Positions 47,535-58,965 of a stretch of 60,000 nucleotides of DNA are shown piece by piece. Source of the DNA: Polytrichum commune (Eukaryota; Streptophyta; Polytrichopsida; Polytrichales; Polytrichaceae); NCBI GenBank assembly GCA_950295325.1, contig OX485806.1, positions 24,740,001-24,800,000 on the forward strand, given 5' to 3'. Numbering within the stretch: position 1 is the stretch's first letter; each line of letters opens with the position of its first letter. Both the position numbers and the translations under genes were made by a program. The notes under the pieces are model-generated. The model was not told where the DNA came from. It was given only the letters and a program-made list of their open reading frames with translations, and did no database searches.

Positions 47535-47774
47535 TATATAAGTTGACATCACTTTCATTATTCCCAAGTCAATTAATGGAGTTCTTTCACATGCCAAAGG
47601 AGCATAGTGGCTTCAGTGACTGGGCGTTAAATGGTTTAAGTGACCGGGTATTATCCCATTGGTTCGCAATGAGAAAGTGTTCCCATGCAGGGGCGGGTAG
47701 GAAGACCGGGCAGTGAAGGAGGCGTAGGAGGGGCAGGGTCTAGCCGAATGAAGATGTGGTCTAGCCCGGGGCTT

Positions 47775-48844
47775 CATATATTGATAACTATTCTACACTC
47801 AATAGTGAACACAATTGGGAGGGCTTATGTTTCCATTTAAGAAATTAACAAACATGCACTCCCGATAATCATAACTAAATCAAGGGAGGTCCGATTTTTT
47901 AGATCCATTTTGTTGCGTATTTTTCGTCATAGATTTGCCAATTCAACACGAGTTTTGTTGTGCAAATCTAATCAATAGATGCTGGAGAGCATAAAAAACG
48001 AAGCAAATAACACCCACATACTTTTTACACAGACCAAGAGTTGTCACTATGAAAATGTAGGGCCTTTGAAATTGTCCAAAGGCCGTACCATGATGAATAG
48101 ATTATCCAATTTTGCAATTGATGGCCCCTCAAGTTTACTGTAAAGTGAAAGTGGATTACGTTGAGAGATTGCAATAATTGTGCGGGTTTGGGTCCCCACC
48201 ATGGCAATATAATACTAAGGTTAGTTTTGCATTAGACCCACCCACCTTCTTTTGATGGGCTTAATGCAATATCTAGTAGATTGTGCAACATTATCTACAA
48301 ATTGTCATGCAAGACGCCATGTAAATTTTCCATCCATTCAAATTTCTTTGATCCCTTTAGCGTCCAAAGTCCAGTGTAAAGTGAACTTGAACTGTCTCCA
48401 GCTTCTCAACTAATCACGTAATTTGTATACCACAAGTCAAGAGCCCTCAAGCTCTAGTGTAACGTGGCCCTTACTAGGGATATGTTTATTTTGACAACAT
48501 ATACAAGGGTGTTTCATTGAATTTTCAGTCATCCACAACAATATTTCGATGCAATTTTGTTTAAGATGCAAAATATACCAAGTTTTGTTTGGATTAATTG
48601 GCATGTTTTTCCCATCTAAGTTTCAATCATGCATGACAGTGATTGTAATTTTTTTTCACAAGAAGTGACATTGGAAAAGTTACCTCAGCAACATAAAATA
48701 CCTTATGACACTAAATACAATATTTAGTGTAGGTTAAAAGAAAATAATGAACATAGGTAGTAGGCATGAGTATTCGAGTTGTAATTCTTGACACTACAGT
48801 ATATTATCACAATCATCAATGTGGATGGCCAATGAACTTGTATC
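47775..48844. other. Intergenic, no gene recognised
   Basis: AT-rich, only short frames. TATTTAGTGTAG near 48720 is a fragment of the mariner-type MITE vocabulary. Confidence 0.45.
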
Positions 48845-48847
48845 TTA

Positions 48848-49346
48848 GGGCCACTTCACACACGAGACAAGAGCCGTGACCATGAAATTGTGAGAGCCCA
48901 AAAGAAAGTGTCCAAAGGCCGTCCCAACACACCTCCAAAATCATGTAGTGTGGTCACAAATTTTTTAAGTGTAGTGTGAAGCCATATGTGACTGGGCCCT
49001 CAACCAAATGCTCTTTCAATGGAATTCTATTCATGCGGGTTCTCACACATGATAAAATAGAATAAATCAATGGTTGTGAGCATTCGGAGTGCTTTGGTCT
49101 CCCAGTTTTGTGTTAGACCTACCTCCAAGAGGTGGTTTTTGAGAATAGTCCAAGCAACTATGCAACATGATACATTCGTAGCCATGTACGAATCCATGCG
49201 ACTTTCCATCCATCTTGCATTCACATACTCCATTGGTCCCTCAAGCGTAGTGTGAAACGAACTTGGACCGGCTCTGTCTTTTCCACCAATGAGAGTGCTT
49301 AAAGTGTGATGGTCATGGGCTCTCAGTCTTGTGTGTGAAGTGGCCC
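48848..49346. mobile_element. Tourist-like MITE, copy 1
   Basis: 499 bp, left end GGGCCACTTCACACACGAG, right end its near-complement (TTGTGTGTGAAGTGGCCC). Flanked by TTA at 48845-48847 and 49347-49349. Co-linear over its full length with 55830-56328. A 170-codon minus-strand frame runs across the right part and beyond, but shows no protein features. Confidence 0.85.
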
Positions 49347-50742
49347 TTAGACTCATTAATGGGGTTAATCGCAAAGAGTTTTCAAACACAACCATTGAAG
49401 TAATGCTCATGTTGTAGTTGTGCTTGTTGTGCATGGGCTCATCACATCTCTCACGAAAACATTCCAAAGAATATATTGTCATATTGTGGACACATGTTTC
49501 GGAGAATCTCACACCCCATGCTATACTTTCACATGACAAAACCTATTATAATCGGATTATGAGCCATTACACACATACTATTGGATTTTTGAAGGAAGAC
49601 TCAAGAAGCTAAAAACCTAGGTGGATTCAAGTTCATAATTTGGTTAATGGGTTCAATCAAATTCAGTCAAGATACTTGCATAGAACCAAGTAGATCCATT
49701 GATGATGTTTAGTTTCTTCATGAATAGTCTCGGGGGGGGAGGGTGTTACTCCCTCTCAGAATAAGTCTACAGATGCCATAATGTAGTATTTTATGGGGGA
49801 CAATCACATACTACAATGGATTATATGGCATGCTAATTTTCAAAATAATGGTAAATGGTTATGATTATTAGCACCCAATGGGTAATTCTTAATTACTGGA
49901 CGATTGGTTTGTTGATATCATGTATTACTCATATGTAAAAAAACAAATCCCCAATCCTCCAATCCCCCAAAGTCCTTCAATTGTACCATAAACTATAACT
50001 CCCGTTCATTGGGTTGAGACTCTTCTAAAGACAAAGACCAATGAAACTGTAATTTAGAAACCCTTCATAGTGATGATCTCATGACTGATTCTCATTTCTT
50101 CACAAAACATCAACAACTACTGATCCATTCTCCATAATCAAGGTACATGCCTTTTCATGTCTAGTCCCATATTCTCATGGTATTTTTATATGTACCACTT
50201 AGATAATTTCACGAGGTTACATCAAACGATATTATACATATAATAATGCTCCACACACCTAGAGCACCCTATGTATACTAAATTTGATTATATTCCAATA
50301 TTAGTACATCCTTAACCCTAAACACTACTAAACCTAAGCCCTAAACCCTCTATATATCGCATGAAATTCTTACGTTTTTTGCCAAGCCCCCCCCCCCCCC
50401 CAAGTGGTCAAAGAAATCCAAAATTTTTATCACTTGTTTCAAGGATTGATGGAAGTTGGAAACGCTAGTGCCATTGGTAGTTTGTGACATCCGGTCTCAA
50501 GTTGGTTGATGCAAGTGAGGAAGAAATATATAAGAGAGAGCGGAGTTTATTTACCGATTCCTAAACTGCTAGCAACTCTCCATGTGCGAATTGGTTAGAG
50601 CCCGAAACCAAAAAGCCCTTTCTAGGGTTACAAAATAATGCCGATGTAATCGGTTATAGATGTGGCAAGGCCTTAAGACTAAGTTGAAGTATTGATGTTC
50701 GTTCGTTAGTTAGAATTGGTAACCAAGTATCAACTACGCTAT

Positions 50743-51020
50743 ATAGTCCTATTAGAGTAGGCCACGGTAGTTTTCTAGAGCCCACATTATTTTCAACCCT
50801 AACTAAATCTCTAGTTTCAAATTAGTGTGTGTCATCATAATTGTGTTTCTAAAAGATTGTTGTGAGAAAATATTTTATCCTTGTGGTAAGTCTTATGATG
50901 GCAGACAATTGTTTTGTTTTACATGAGATGTTGGGTCAAAAGTCTCAAGGACGACTAAGGGGAAGACTAGGGCATGGACCCATGACTAGACAATTAGAGT
51001 AGCCATGTAAATATTTTCCA
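50743..51020 (+). repeat. Dispersed repeat with TCCTATTAGAGT start, copy 2
   Basis: Begins TCCTATTAGAGTAGGCCAC and includes CTAGACAATTAGAGTAGCC near the right end, as in 13163-13443. Confidence 0.55.
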
Positions 51021-51351
51021 CACTAATACGACTACTTAGTGCAGCTAAGGACAATGTATGACTTTGTTGCTCACTTCAAAAAGATTCAACTTGACCACGA
51101 ATCTCGAAGATATCCTAGACACCGCTTCTCACAGCAACACAACAACTGCAATTTTTCGTTCCAATTGCAAAATACACACGTTCCTACTTGAACATCACAG
51201 AAAATATGTATACCCAAAACCAACATTGAACTCTAAAACCAATCATTTGACATTTTTGGACTTCAAAATGTATGACAATGGTATATTGTAGTGTTGGTTT
51301 CTAGATTCCTTGTTGGTTTTAATATGCCTACCTTGAATTATGTCGTATCAT

Positions 51352-51751
51352 TAAGGTAGAGTTGCCTAATCTAGTTACTAATCTCAATCGGACACTTACA
51401 TGTGAGCGGTGTGTGGCTATGGTGTCACCTCAAGAACAAATTACCAAAAAGCCATGTGTTTAAAAGAGACCAAGTCGCATCCTCAAACTATGAAAATCAT
51501 CCTAGGTTGAGTAGTGAACATAATTGGGAGGAGGGAGGAGACGAGACCTATATGAGCATTCAATGAGCATGAGATTCTCCACTTTGAAAATCACTAAGAT
51601 ATTCATCATATGAACTCCAAAAGGTATGAGGAAAGTGGCTACGGCCTTGATGATTTGGATCCGTTAATAATCTCGTCGTACTTGCATGCTTCCGTACCCT
51701 AGGAGAAGTAGCCTAGTTGGAAAGGTAACCGTCTAAGACCCATCTACCTTA
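51352..51751 (-). repeat. Dispersed ~400-bp family, copy 4 (inverted)
   Basis: Begins TAAGGTAGAGTTGCCTAAT and ends CCCATCTACCTTA: the same family as 9199-9592 in opposite orientation, with both terminal 9-bp inverted repeats kept. Confidence 0.65.
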
Positions 51752-52301
51752 GCAAAATTGACTAGCCGTAACGATACTAGGACTTATACATGACTAGAAA
51801 ATTGTGGGCCACCGCCCATGTCACGAACGGTGGAAAATGAATATCCTATGCCCACCGCAATTTTCCAACTCAAAGACATTAATAGCCAGAACTACTAAGA
51901 ATTAGGTCAACAAAGAAGGACCGTACTACACAACAAATTCTTGCTAAAAATCCACATTAGAGTACTTGTGGCTCATGGAGCGAGCTCGAGTCCCACGTCA
52001 AATTCAAAGGTCCTCCACATATCTAACTTCTATATAAGGACTTCAAGTACGAATTCACGCATTAGAATCTCAAAGTCTCCCTTCACTTTACCCACCTTCA
52101 AGGTGCCCCTACATAACGTTGGAATACCATCCATCTCCGCATGTCTTGCCGTCATGTTTAAAGGCCAATCTTGCATACTTGTTTTCCTCCATTAGGTGCA
52201 AATCATAAAAATAAATGTTTAAGGGATTTATATTATATTCTTAGTAAGTAAAGAAGGTCAGCATTTGTTGTGTTATCAAGTTTGACAACATGCTCAATGG
52301 A

Positions 52302-52659
52302 ACCCCAGGCTAAATCACTTCTGCGTTTGGCTGGGCCCCACCCCTCCCATGCCTCCTTTCACTATCCGGTCTTCATGCCCGCTCTTTACATGGGAACTCC
52401 TCTTTGTTGGAAACCAATGTGATAATACATGGTCAAAATTACAAATATTCGAGTTGGCATTGCTGTCACTATTCCCAAGTTAATTGATGGAATTCTTTCG
52501 CATGCCAAAGGAGTTTAATGGCTTAAGTGATTGCATATTGTCACATTGGTTCCCAACAAGAAAGAGTTCCCACACAAGTGCAGGCAGGAAGACCGGATAG
52601 TGGAGGAGGTGTGGGAGGGGCGGGCCCAGCCGAACACAAATGTGATTTAGCCCAGGGCT
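52302..52659. mobile_element. Long-TIR MITE, intact copy (B), 8-bp target duplication
   Basis: 358 bp flanked by the identical 8-bp direct repeat TCAATGGA (52294-52301 and 52660-52667). Ends ACCCCAGGCTAAATCAC and, inverted, AGCCCTGGGCTAAATCAC; the arms continue imperfectly for over 100 bp (CCCCACCCCTCCCATGCCTC). An 8-bp duplication fits the hAT superfamily, though the termini are not the classic CAGGG. At the centre it reads AAATTACAAATATTCGAG, the uninterrupted version of the site hit by the pogo-like element in copy A. Confidence 0.85.
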
Positions 52660-52669
52660 TCAATGGATC

Positions 52670-55600
52670 AAGACCGTATAATTTAGCCAAATCTTGTAAC
52701 TTCATCCACACGTGTTCTGTCTCTTTGTGGCTTATCAAGGTTTCCTTCAATTGCTATTTTGTTCCTTTGGATAGAAAATACGAATCCTTCAAATTATAAT
52801 ATCCGACTAGTTGTGAGAAATCTTGACATTTCACAATGACAACTCTTTCAAGCCATGGAAAATCCAGGTTTCATTTTCTAACACCTACCATGGGGGTGTA
52901 GTAAAATCTGCCCCTCTAAAGTTACACCCTAACCTTCGCAATGTCAATTCTTCTCTTATATCTTGAAACCCTAGGGAATGGATGATGTGCTCAGTTTGAA
53001 TCTCCCTCCTTCTGGTCACAATTGCTTTTCATATATCACAACTTTTGACATTTGACTAATCTACTAAAGAATTCAAACCACACACTCGCATGCATCACAT
53101 TGCAATGTTGACTTTGTGTTATTCATAATGTCACATGCTACACTAATTCTCTAGTATCACACATCCATGTAAACACTACAGACCTCCTTAATATCATATG
53201 CACTTTGGTTGCCACAACATGATACTAAGGAAGTTAGAGGGTATTGTGGATTCATATTAAATTTGCCCTAGTAGACAACTCTAGAGTGTTTGACCCCGAT
53301 TTAGGTGTTAACTTACTTATATAAGTAGTTCCATAGCAGTTTGGGTAGGTCTTTGCCTGTTGATTAATTAAAGTGACCAAAATAGTTAGGCAACACAAAA
53401 AATAATATATCGTAGTTTCAAAATACAATTAAAATGAATTAGGCATTCATCCAAGTTTCTCTTACGGTTTTTGGATAACTATTGTAACTTTTATCTAAGG
53501 TAGCCGATTTGCCCTAAACCCTTATCTTCAACTTTGAAGCTCCCGTTAGGTACCCTAAACTCTAATGTGACATGATTTGTTTAGTGTGAGAGATATGTTG
53601 CATTTGTGAAAGATTGTGGTCAGAAGTGTTAAAATGATGAGACAAAAGACTCACAAAGACTTTGTAATGTATATGTAGACCTATTGATACAGTAAAAACT
53701 AATTTTATTGAATTACAACACACGTGAGCTGAGCTTCTGTGATTTGGACATTTGATCTGATCTTTTAAAAAATAAATTAGACGAACCATGTCAATAAATT
53801 CCTAGAAATTTAGACACCCTTTTATTATATGTTTACTACCCAAGATGCTAGGAAACGACAACATGTGATTCAATCATGAATCAAGATGCTTATCTATTTT
53901 GTATAGAGCACATTCTCACAAGTGTGCAAAACTATTAGAAAGACAAAGGCTACAACGTCCTTGATGTCATTTATATGTTGGTAACTCTTCACTTACGATG
54001 TACACAAGAATGTTATGTATCTTTCAGAACTAGGAACTAGTATAGTGTGTCACTATAGTGCCCATCCTCGAAAGGGGAGAGTAGTATTGCCCCAATGTCC
54101 CCTTGTCCGGTGGGCATCGGGTCATTGACATTACGAACGGACACTTTATTCACGCCGGCCCCTTGCTTAAAAGGGACCAGAGTTTCTATCTATCTATCTA
54201 TCTATCTATCTTTCAGAGATGAATAGTGATTGCATTGGCACCTATTTAAGTAAGGAAAGATTTTGCCAAGCATGAATGAGAGACACATCATAATCATAAC
54301 AACCTCTATTGAAGTATAATACAACAACTTTGAATTATATGAAGGGTTTATAAACATCTAACATTTCCAAAGTTTACATCGGAAACATGGGATATTTCTT
54401 GAATGGTGATGCATTCCATTGTGGCATTGCCCTTGTGAAGAATTTGCTAATGGATGAAACATTCGAGTCATGTTTTACTACTAAACAAAAACAAGTGACA
54501 TCTTGGAAGTGTCCATTATATCCATCCGTTGTTGTCTGGTCATTGTGACTCGTGATGAGGAAATGCATAAATAGATTGATTTAGTTGCCAACCAGAGAAT
54601 TTTGGCAAGTTTTCTTCTAGTGTAATAGGGTGAATGCTCATAACACCTACCAAGGCGGAGGGAAAATTGAGAGAAGACGAGTAGAAAATGTTGATTACTA
54701 TTGTAGAGCCCATATATTTCTAGTCAAAGAAGATAGAACCTCTAATTTGGAGTAAACAAATCCCAAATAGTCTACACCGTTTATGGTCTTTAGTGTCACA
54801 TGCGTAATAGTGTCACTTACCCTGTTTTGAGGTGTATTTTGCGTTACACGAATGGTCAACAACTACATGATTGGTGTCACCCCATGACACTTGGCATTCA
54901 AGTGTGCTTACTGGTATCTTGGAATGAGTATGTTCAATGATGTCATGAGGTGTATCCCTATGTTACACAATGGTTTACAAGTTGACTAGAGTGTACACAA
55001 AAGACACTCGGCATACATTTGCTAAAGAAATATCTTCCTCTTGCGTACTAAAATGTAACCACGTGACAATTGCCATCTAGCATAATCAATAATATCATCC
55101 CCTACCATACTAAGACACAAAACTATCATCTCAAGTATCCCAATGTGCTATGCTAATAATGTAAATGATTTTCCATTTCACAAAATTACTTATGTTCACA
55201 AATTATATCATTATGCACGGGTAGATCACTTAGTGCATTTTAAAAACGACGCGCGGCATAATATAGAGAGGATTAAAATCATTTGAAATAAAAATTATGA
55301 AGGAATTCCAAATAATGAAGGGGCCATTAAATGTAGACAATTCCATTATAAGTAAGTTAGATGGACATAAAACGTGGGCCATTATTTTTTGTAAAATTAA
55401 TATAGGGGCTGAAGATAAGGATCCTAGAAGGTATGTTTAGTATGGTATGTAAATGGGTTTAGGACTCACGGGGATGGATGATAATTGGGATTTACATCTA
55501 TCCAAAATTACTTAAAAGGAATATAGAGTACAAAAAAATACAATGACTTGGACAATATAAGTAATGGAAGGGTGCAAACAAATGGGCCATTTTTGAAATT

Positions 55601-55826
55601 TAAGTAATTATAGGGAGACTTTAATTCAGCCCTTGAAGGTAAATAGCCCCAAATCAAAAAAAAAACCCCAGTCGCACATGGTGCACAAAAATGCCTTAGA
55701 GTGATCTACCTGTGTCATTATGGTATTTAGTGGAGGTGACACTTTGAGACCTCTAGGCATCTAGTTTAGACAAGGAGTTTTTTTGTCATTTTTTTCCAAT
55801 TTTTTTTTTGAAACGGCCTATGTTAC
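52670..55826. other. Intergenic, no gene recognised
   Basis: Contains a G+C-richer block at about 54060-54180 that runs into a (TCTA)n microsatellite, and one lone end of the TA MITE family (ACACCGTTTATGGTCTTTAG near 54777). Otherwise unassigned. Confidence 0.45.
54184..54211 (+). repeat. (TCTA)n microsatellite
   Basis: About six to seven TCTA units directly after GGGACCAGAGTTTC. A simple-repeat tail behind a compact G+C-richer block can mark the 3' end of a SINE-like unit, but only one copy is visible here. Confidence 0.8.
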
Positions 55827-55829
55827 TTA

Positions 55830-56328
55830 GGGCCACTTCACACACGAGCCAAGAGCCGTGACCATGGAATTGTGAGAACCCAAAAGAAAGTGTCCAAAGG
55901 CCATCCCAACACACCTCCAAAATCATGTAGTGTGGTCACGCACCCTCAAGTGTAGTGTGAAGTCATATGTACCCGGGCCCTCAACCAAATGCTATTTCAA
56001 TGAATTTTTATTCATGCGGGTCCTTGCACATGATGAAATAAAATACAATAACAGTTGTGAGCGTTCAAAGTGCCATGGTCTGCCGGTTTTGTGTTAGACC
56101 TACTTCCAAGAGGTGATTTTTGAAAATAGTCCAAGTGACCATGAAACATGATCCATTCGTTGCCATGTAGGAATCCATGTAGACTTTACACCCATCTTGA
56201 AGTCACATACTCCGTTGGTCCCTCAAGTTTAGTGTGGAGCGAACTTGGACCGGCTCCGCCTTTTCCACCAATGAGAGTGCTTGAAGTGTAATGGTCACGG
56301 GCTCTCAGTCCCGTGTGTGAAGTGAGCC
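55830..56328. mobile_element. Tourist-like MITE, copy 2
   Basis: 499 bp, same length and order as 48848-49346. Left end GGGCCACTTCACACACGAG, right end GTGTGTGAAGTGAGCC, flanked by TTA at 55827-55829 and 56329-56331. Confidence 0.85.
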
Positions 56329-56334
56329 TTACAA

Positions 56335-57410
56335 CCCAACGGGTATCATTCTAGGACATACCCAAAGGGATGGTCACCTAAAACCGAATCATTACCCACC
56401 GACATACTAAGGTGTCACCTATATATTGGTCCAACATTGGCTAGTACCAATTTACCATCCTCAAATTTACGGCTTGGGATTTTATGGTCTCCTAAAAACC
56501 ATGTGTATCCTTCATTTCACCTCAACTCAATCTTGCTAAGCTAATGCAAGGTTCATGATGCTAATTTTCAGGTCAAATAGGCTTACAATGGGCCCCAAAC
56601 GATTCCAACTTCATCTTACATGGTTGCCATGAATTCTTGTCCCAATGTTTTCAACTTCCGACCAACATGGTTGCCATGAGTAAGTTAGATGGCCCAAAGT
56701 TAGGTCTAAAGGAAAAGTTGTATGTACAAGTGCCCTACTTACCTCCAAACCTTTATCTAGGCGCAACCAACGTTTTCAACAATGCTTTAGTGTCGTAGTA
56801 TTGCATCCGCTTTTATGGGAGGTTGTAATGATTGCAAATTACAAAACCCATCGATAATGAAATATAGGGTCTCTAGGCTTCATTGGAGGTCACGATTATA
56901 CTAATAGTGATTAGTCTTAATATAGGTTCCAATAATGTGAACATTAAGAAGGTTATAAGCAATCTAGGATATTTCACAACAAGTATTTACATAATATAAA
57001 AATATTTTCATCTAAGTTGATAACATGTTCTCATAGTTTTTCACTTTATAGCACCTCCCTCCCCAATAACATACCCCTTGGCACAATATTGATTAATGGA
57101 CCCTTATAAGTAGTGAACCTTCCAGACCCTAAACCCTTTATTGCCCCCAGGTGCATTCCAATGAATTTTGAGGACAATTCTTGATGTTGAGGGCAATTCA
57201 ACCCACTATCACCAACATATTCTATGCTTCAACCTTTTTCCCTTTTTAAATGTGGAAACCAACTCCATGTGAAGATCCACGAAGAAAAGTCTTTTCATTT
57301 CAACAAAAAATGAGGAGAATCATCAATCATGCACTTGCAATTTTCAAGTTGGGGTGATTAGTGAAATCTTGGTTTTGCTAAATTTGGATGACGGGTCGAC
57401 AAAGAAGTAT
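56335..57410. other. Intergenic, no gene recognised
   Basis: AT-rich, no coding or structural signal that I can support. Confidence 0.4.
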
Positions 57411-57419
57411 CATAAAATT

Positions 57420-57665
57420 GGCCGGGGATTCCTGGCACTCAAGTAAAATCATCCGTGCGGATGAAAAAAACACAGGAATCATCTAAATGGCTATTTTTGG
57501 GCAATTTGATTCCGGAAATAGAGTCAAAGGCCCCGAATTAGTCTAGTGACGTCACATTCGAATGAATCGGCCCTCAACCCCATAGGGGGGCTTTTTTTAT
57601 TGGAGCCACTTCATCCACGATATCTTGGATGGATGATTTTACTTGAGTGCCACGAATCCCCAGCC
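57420..57665. mobile_element. Mutator-like MITE with 9-bp target duplication (second family)
   Basis: 246 bp flanked by identical CATAAAATT at 57411-57419 and 57666-57674. Ends GGCCGGGGATTCCTGGCACT and, inverted, GGCTGGGGATTCGTGGCACT, continuing CAAGTAAAATCATCC, so the inverted repeats are about 35 bp with two mismatches. The sequence differs from the element at 27360-27639. No coding capacity. Confidence 0.87.
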
Positions 57666-57674
57666 CATAAAATT

Positions 57675-58730
57675 ATATGCATACATATAACGTATGTATG
57701 TATTTGGATACACATATGTGAGAATCTACTAGTTCAAATTTGGAGACACATGCCAATTTTTTAAATGGTTAAAGTTCATTGACCAAATGATGAGTGTCTC
57801 TAAAAATGAGCTTGGATGCCAATTCCGAAACATTTTGGTGTGGTATAGTGCCCACACTACTAAAGATAGCTAATCCTTGTAATAGCCAAACACCTTGGGC
57901 TTGAAAATTTGCCTACTCATTGAAGTCCTACTGACCTACTATGAGCTTGAAAAAACATCAAAACAAAATTAAAAGAAACTTACACCTCCTATTCTTAAAT
58001 CATTAAAAATTCTCGATATGGGTGTGTGTGTTTGGGGGGGGGGGGTGAATGAAGACATGACATGGCTCGACAACTACTTCATTTATGAAGAGGGAGAGCG
58101 CCATTGAACTGTGTGTGTCTCTTTAGTCATTCACCATTCATGGATGGTGCTCAATTTTTATAATGAAGATTTCATTTTGACAAGTGTAAACTATTATCGA
58201 GTCTCACTTTTTTTCTTTACAAAATTGCGGATTTTGGACGACCCAAAAATCCAAATTTTTCTACAAATCTCCGAAAATTTTAATTAACGCCAAGACCGCA
58301 CATGTGGGACTACGATATGAGCATGTACGGAGGGCATTGCCTTGTTCATAACTTAGAATTGGGAGGAGCAATCGCTTGCCACTAGCAATAGACAATTGGG
58401 AACTTGTAGTCCTTCTAGAAATGTGACTCTCTAAGCCTTGATATAGATCAAAAGTAAATTGAAGGATGACTATTGTAGGACAACTTACCGTTGCCAGCCA
58501 ACTAAGGTTGCTTGAATAGAATGTACAAGCAACAAGTGGAAAAATCTTCTTTGTTGGGAGTTGTCTCATTAAACTCCCATTGTTCACGAGAACAAATAAG
58601 TCCACCTAGTTGTCGATTGTCCATGGACCGTAAGTTCAAAGTTACATAATTGGAAGCCTCTTGCCGGGAACTAATTTCATCCATTCAATCTTAATTGGTT
58701 ATTGATTAGGTTTGCAATGACCCTAAACTT
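57675..58730. other. Intergenic, no gene recognised
   Basis: Includes a G-run near 58036-58046 and a minus-strand frame of 114 codons at 58261-58605 that lacks recognisable domains. Confidence 0.4.
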
Positions 58731-58965
58731 CCGGGTGATAGCGGAGAAGTACCCATTTTTGAATGAAGTGGTTGGCGGTTCGATTCTCATTGTGAGATTT
58801 TCTCTCTACTAGATGGAAAAAAAAACTAGCTAGGTACATAGGAAGTCAAGAGCCCACCCACTACAAGGTAGGCAGTGAACCCCACCCTGTATTAAGAAGA
58901 TTCTTGAGTAAGGTAGGCCAACGGGCTCAAATTCGCGTTGGATTGCATGATTTTTTTTAATTTAA
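58731..58965 (+). mobile_element. tRNA-derived SINE, full-length-like copy
   Basis: A-box match TAGCGGAGAAG (58740-58750), B box GGTTGGCGGTTCGATTCTC about 30-40 bp later. The body runs CTCTACTAGATGGAAAA, AGAGCCCACCCACTACAAGG and GGATTGCATGA, ending in a T-rich run. The head matches 17925-18088 (minus) and the body matches 24428-24547. Confidence 0.7.

Larger units (their letters stand above)
46616..47773. mobile_element. Long-TIR MITE, interrupted copy (A)
   Basis: Outer segments 46616-46767 and 47535-47773 are inverted counterparts. Examples are CTCCTTCACTGCCCGGTCTT on both arms and GGGCCCCGCCCCCTCCCACG against GACCCTGCCCCTCCTACG. They are co-linear with the intact relative at 52302-52659. 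The 767-bp pogo-like element sits at the centre. A flanking duplication is weak (TATATAT-like on both sides). Confidence 0.8.
49350..52293. other. Intergenic with old repeats
   Basis: Holds a C-run near 50387-50401, telomere-like CCCTAAACCC near 50340, and two dispersed repeats listed separately. No gene recognised. Confidence 0.45.

Noticed and set aside
49027-49539. 170-codon open frame on the minus strand
   Set aside because: It runs through the right part of the Tourist-like MITE (48848-49346) and out of it, has no domain features, and the sister MITE copy does not preserve it.
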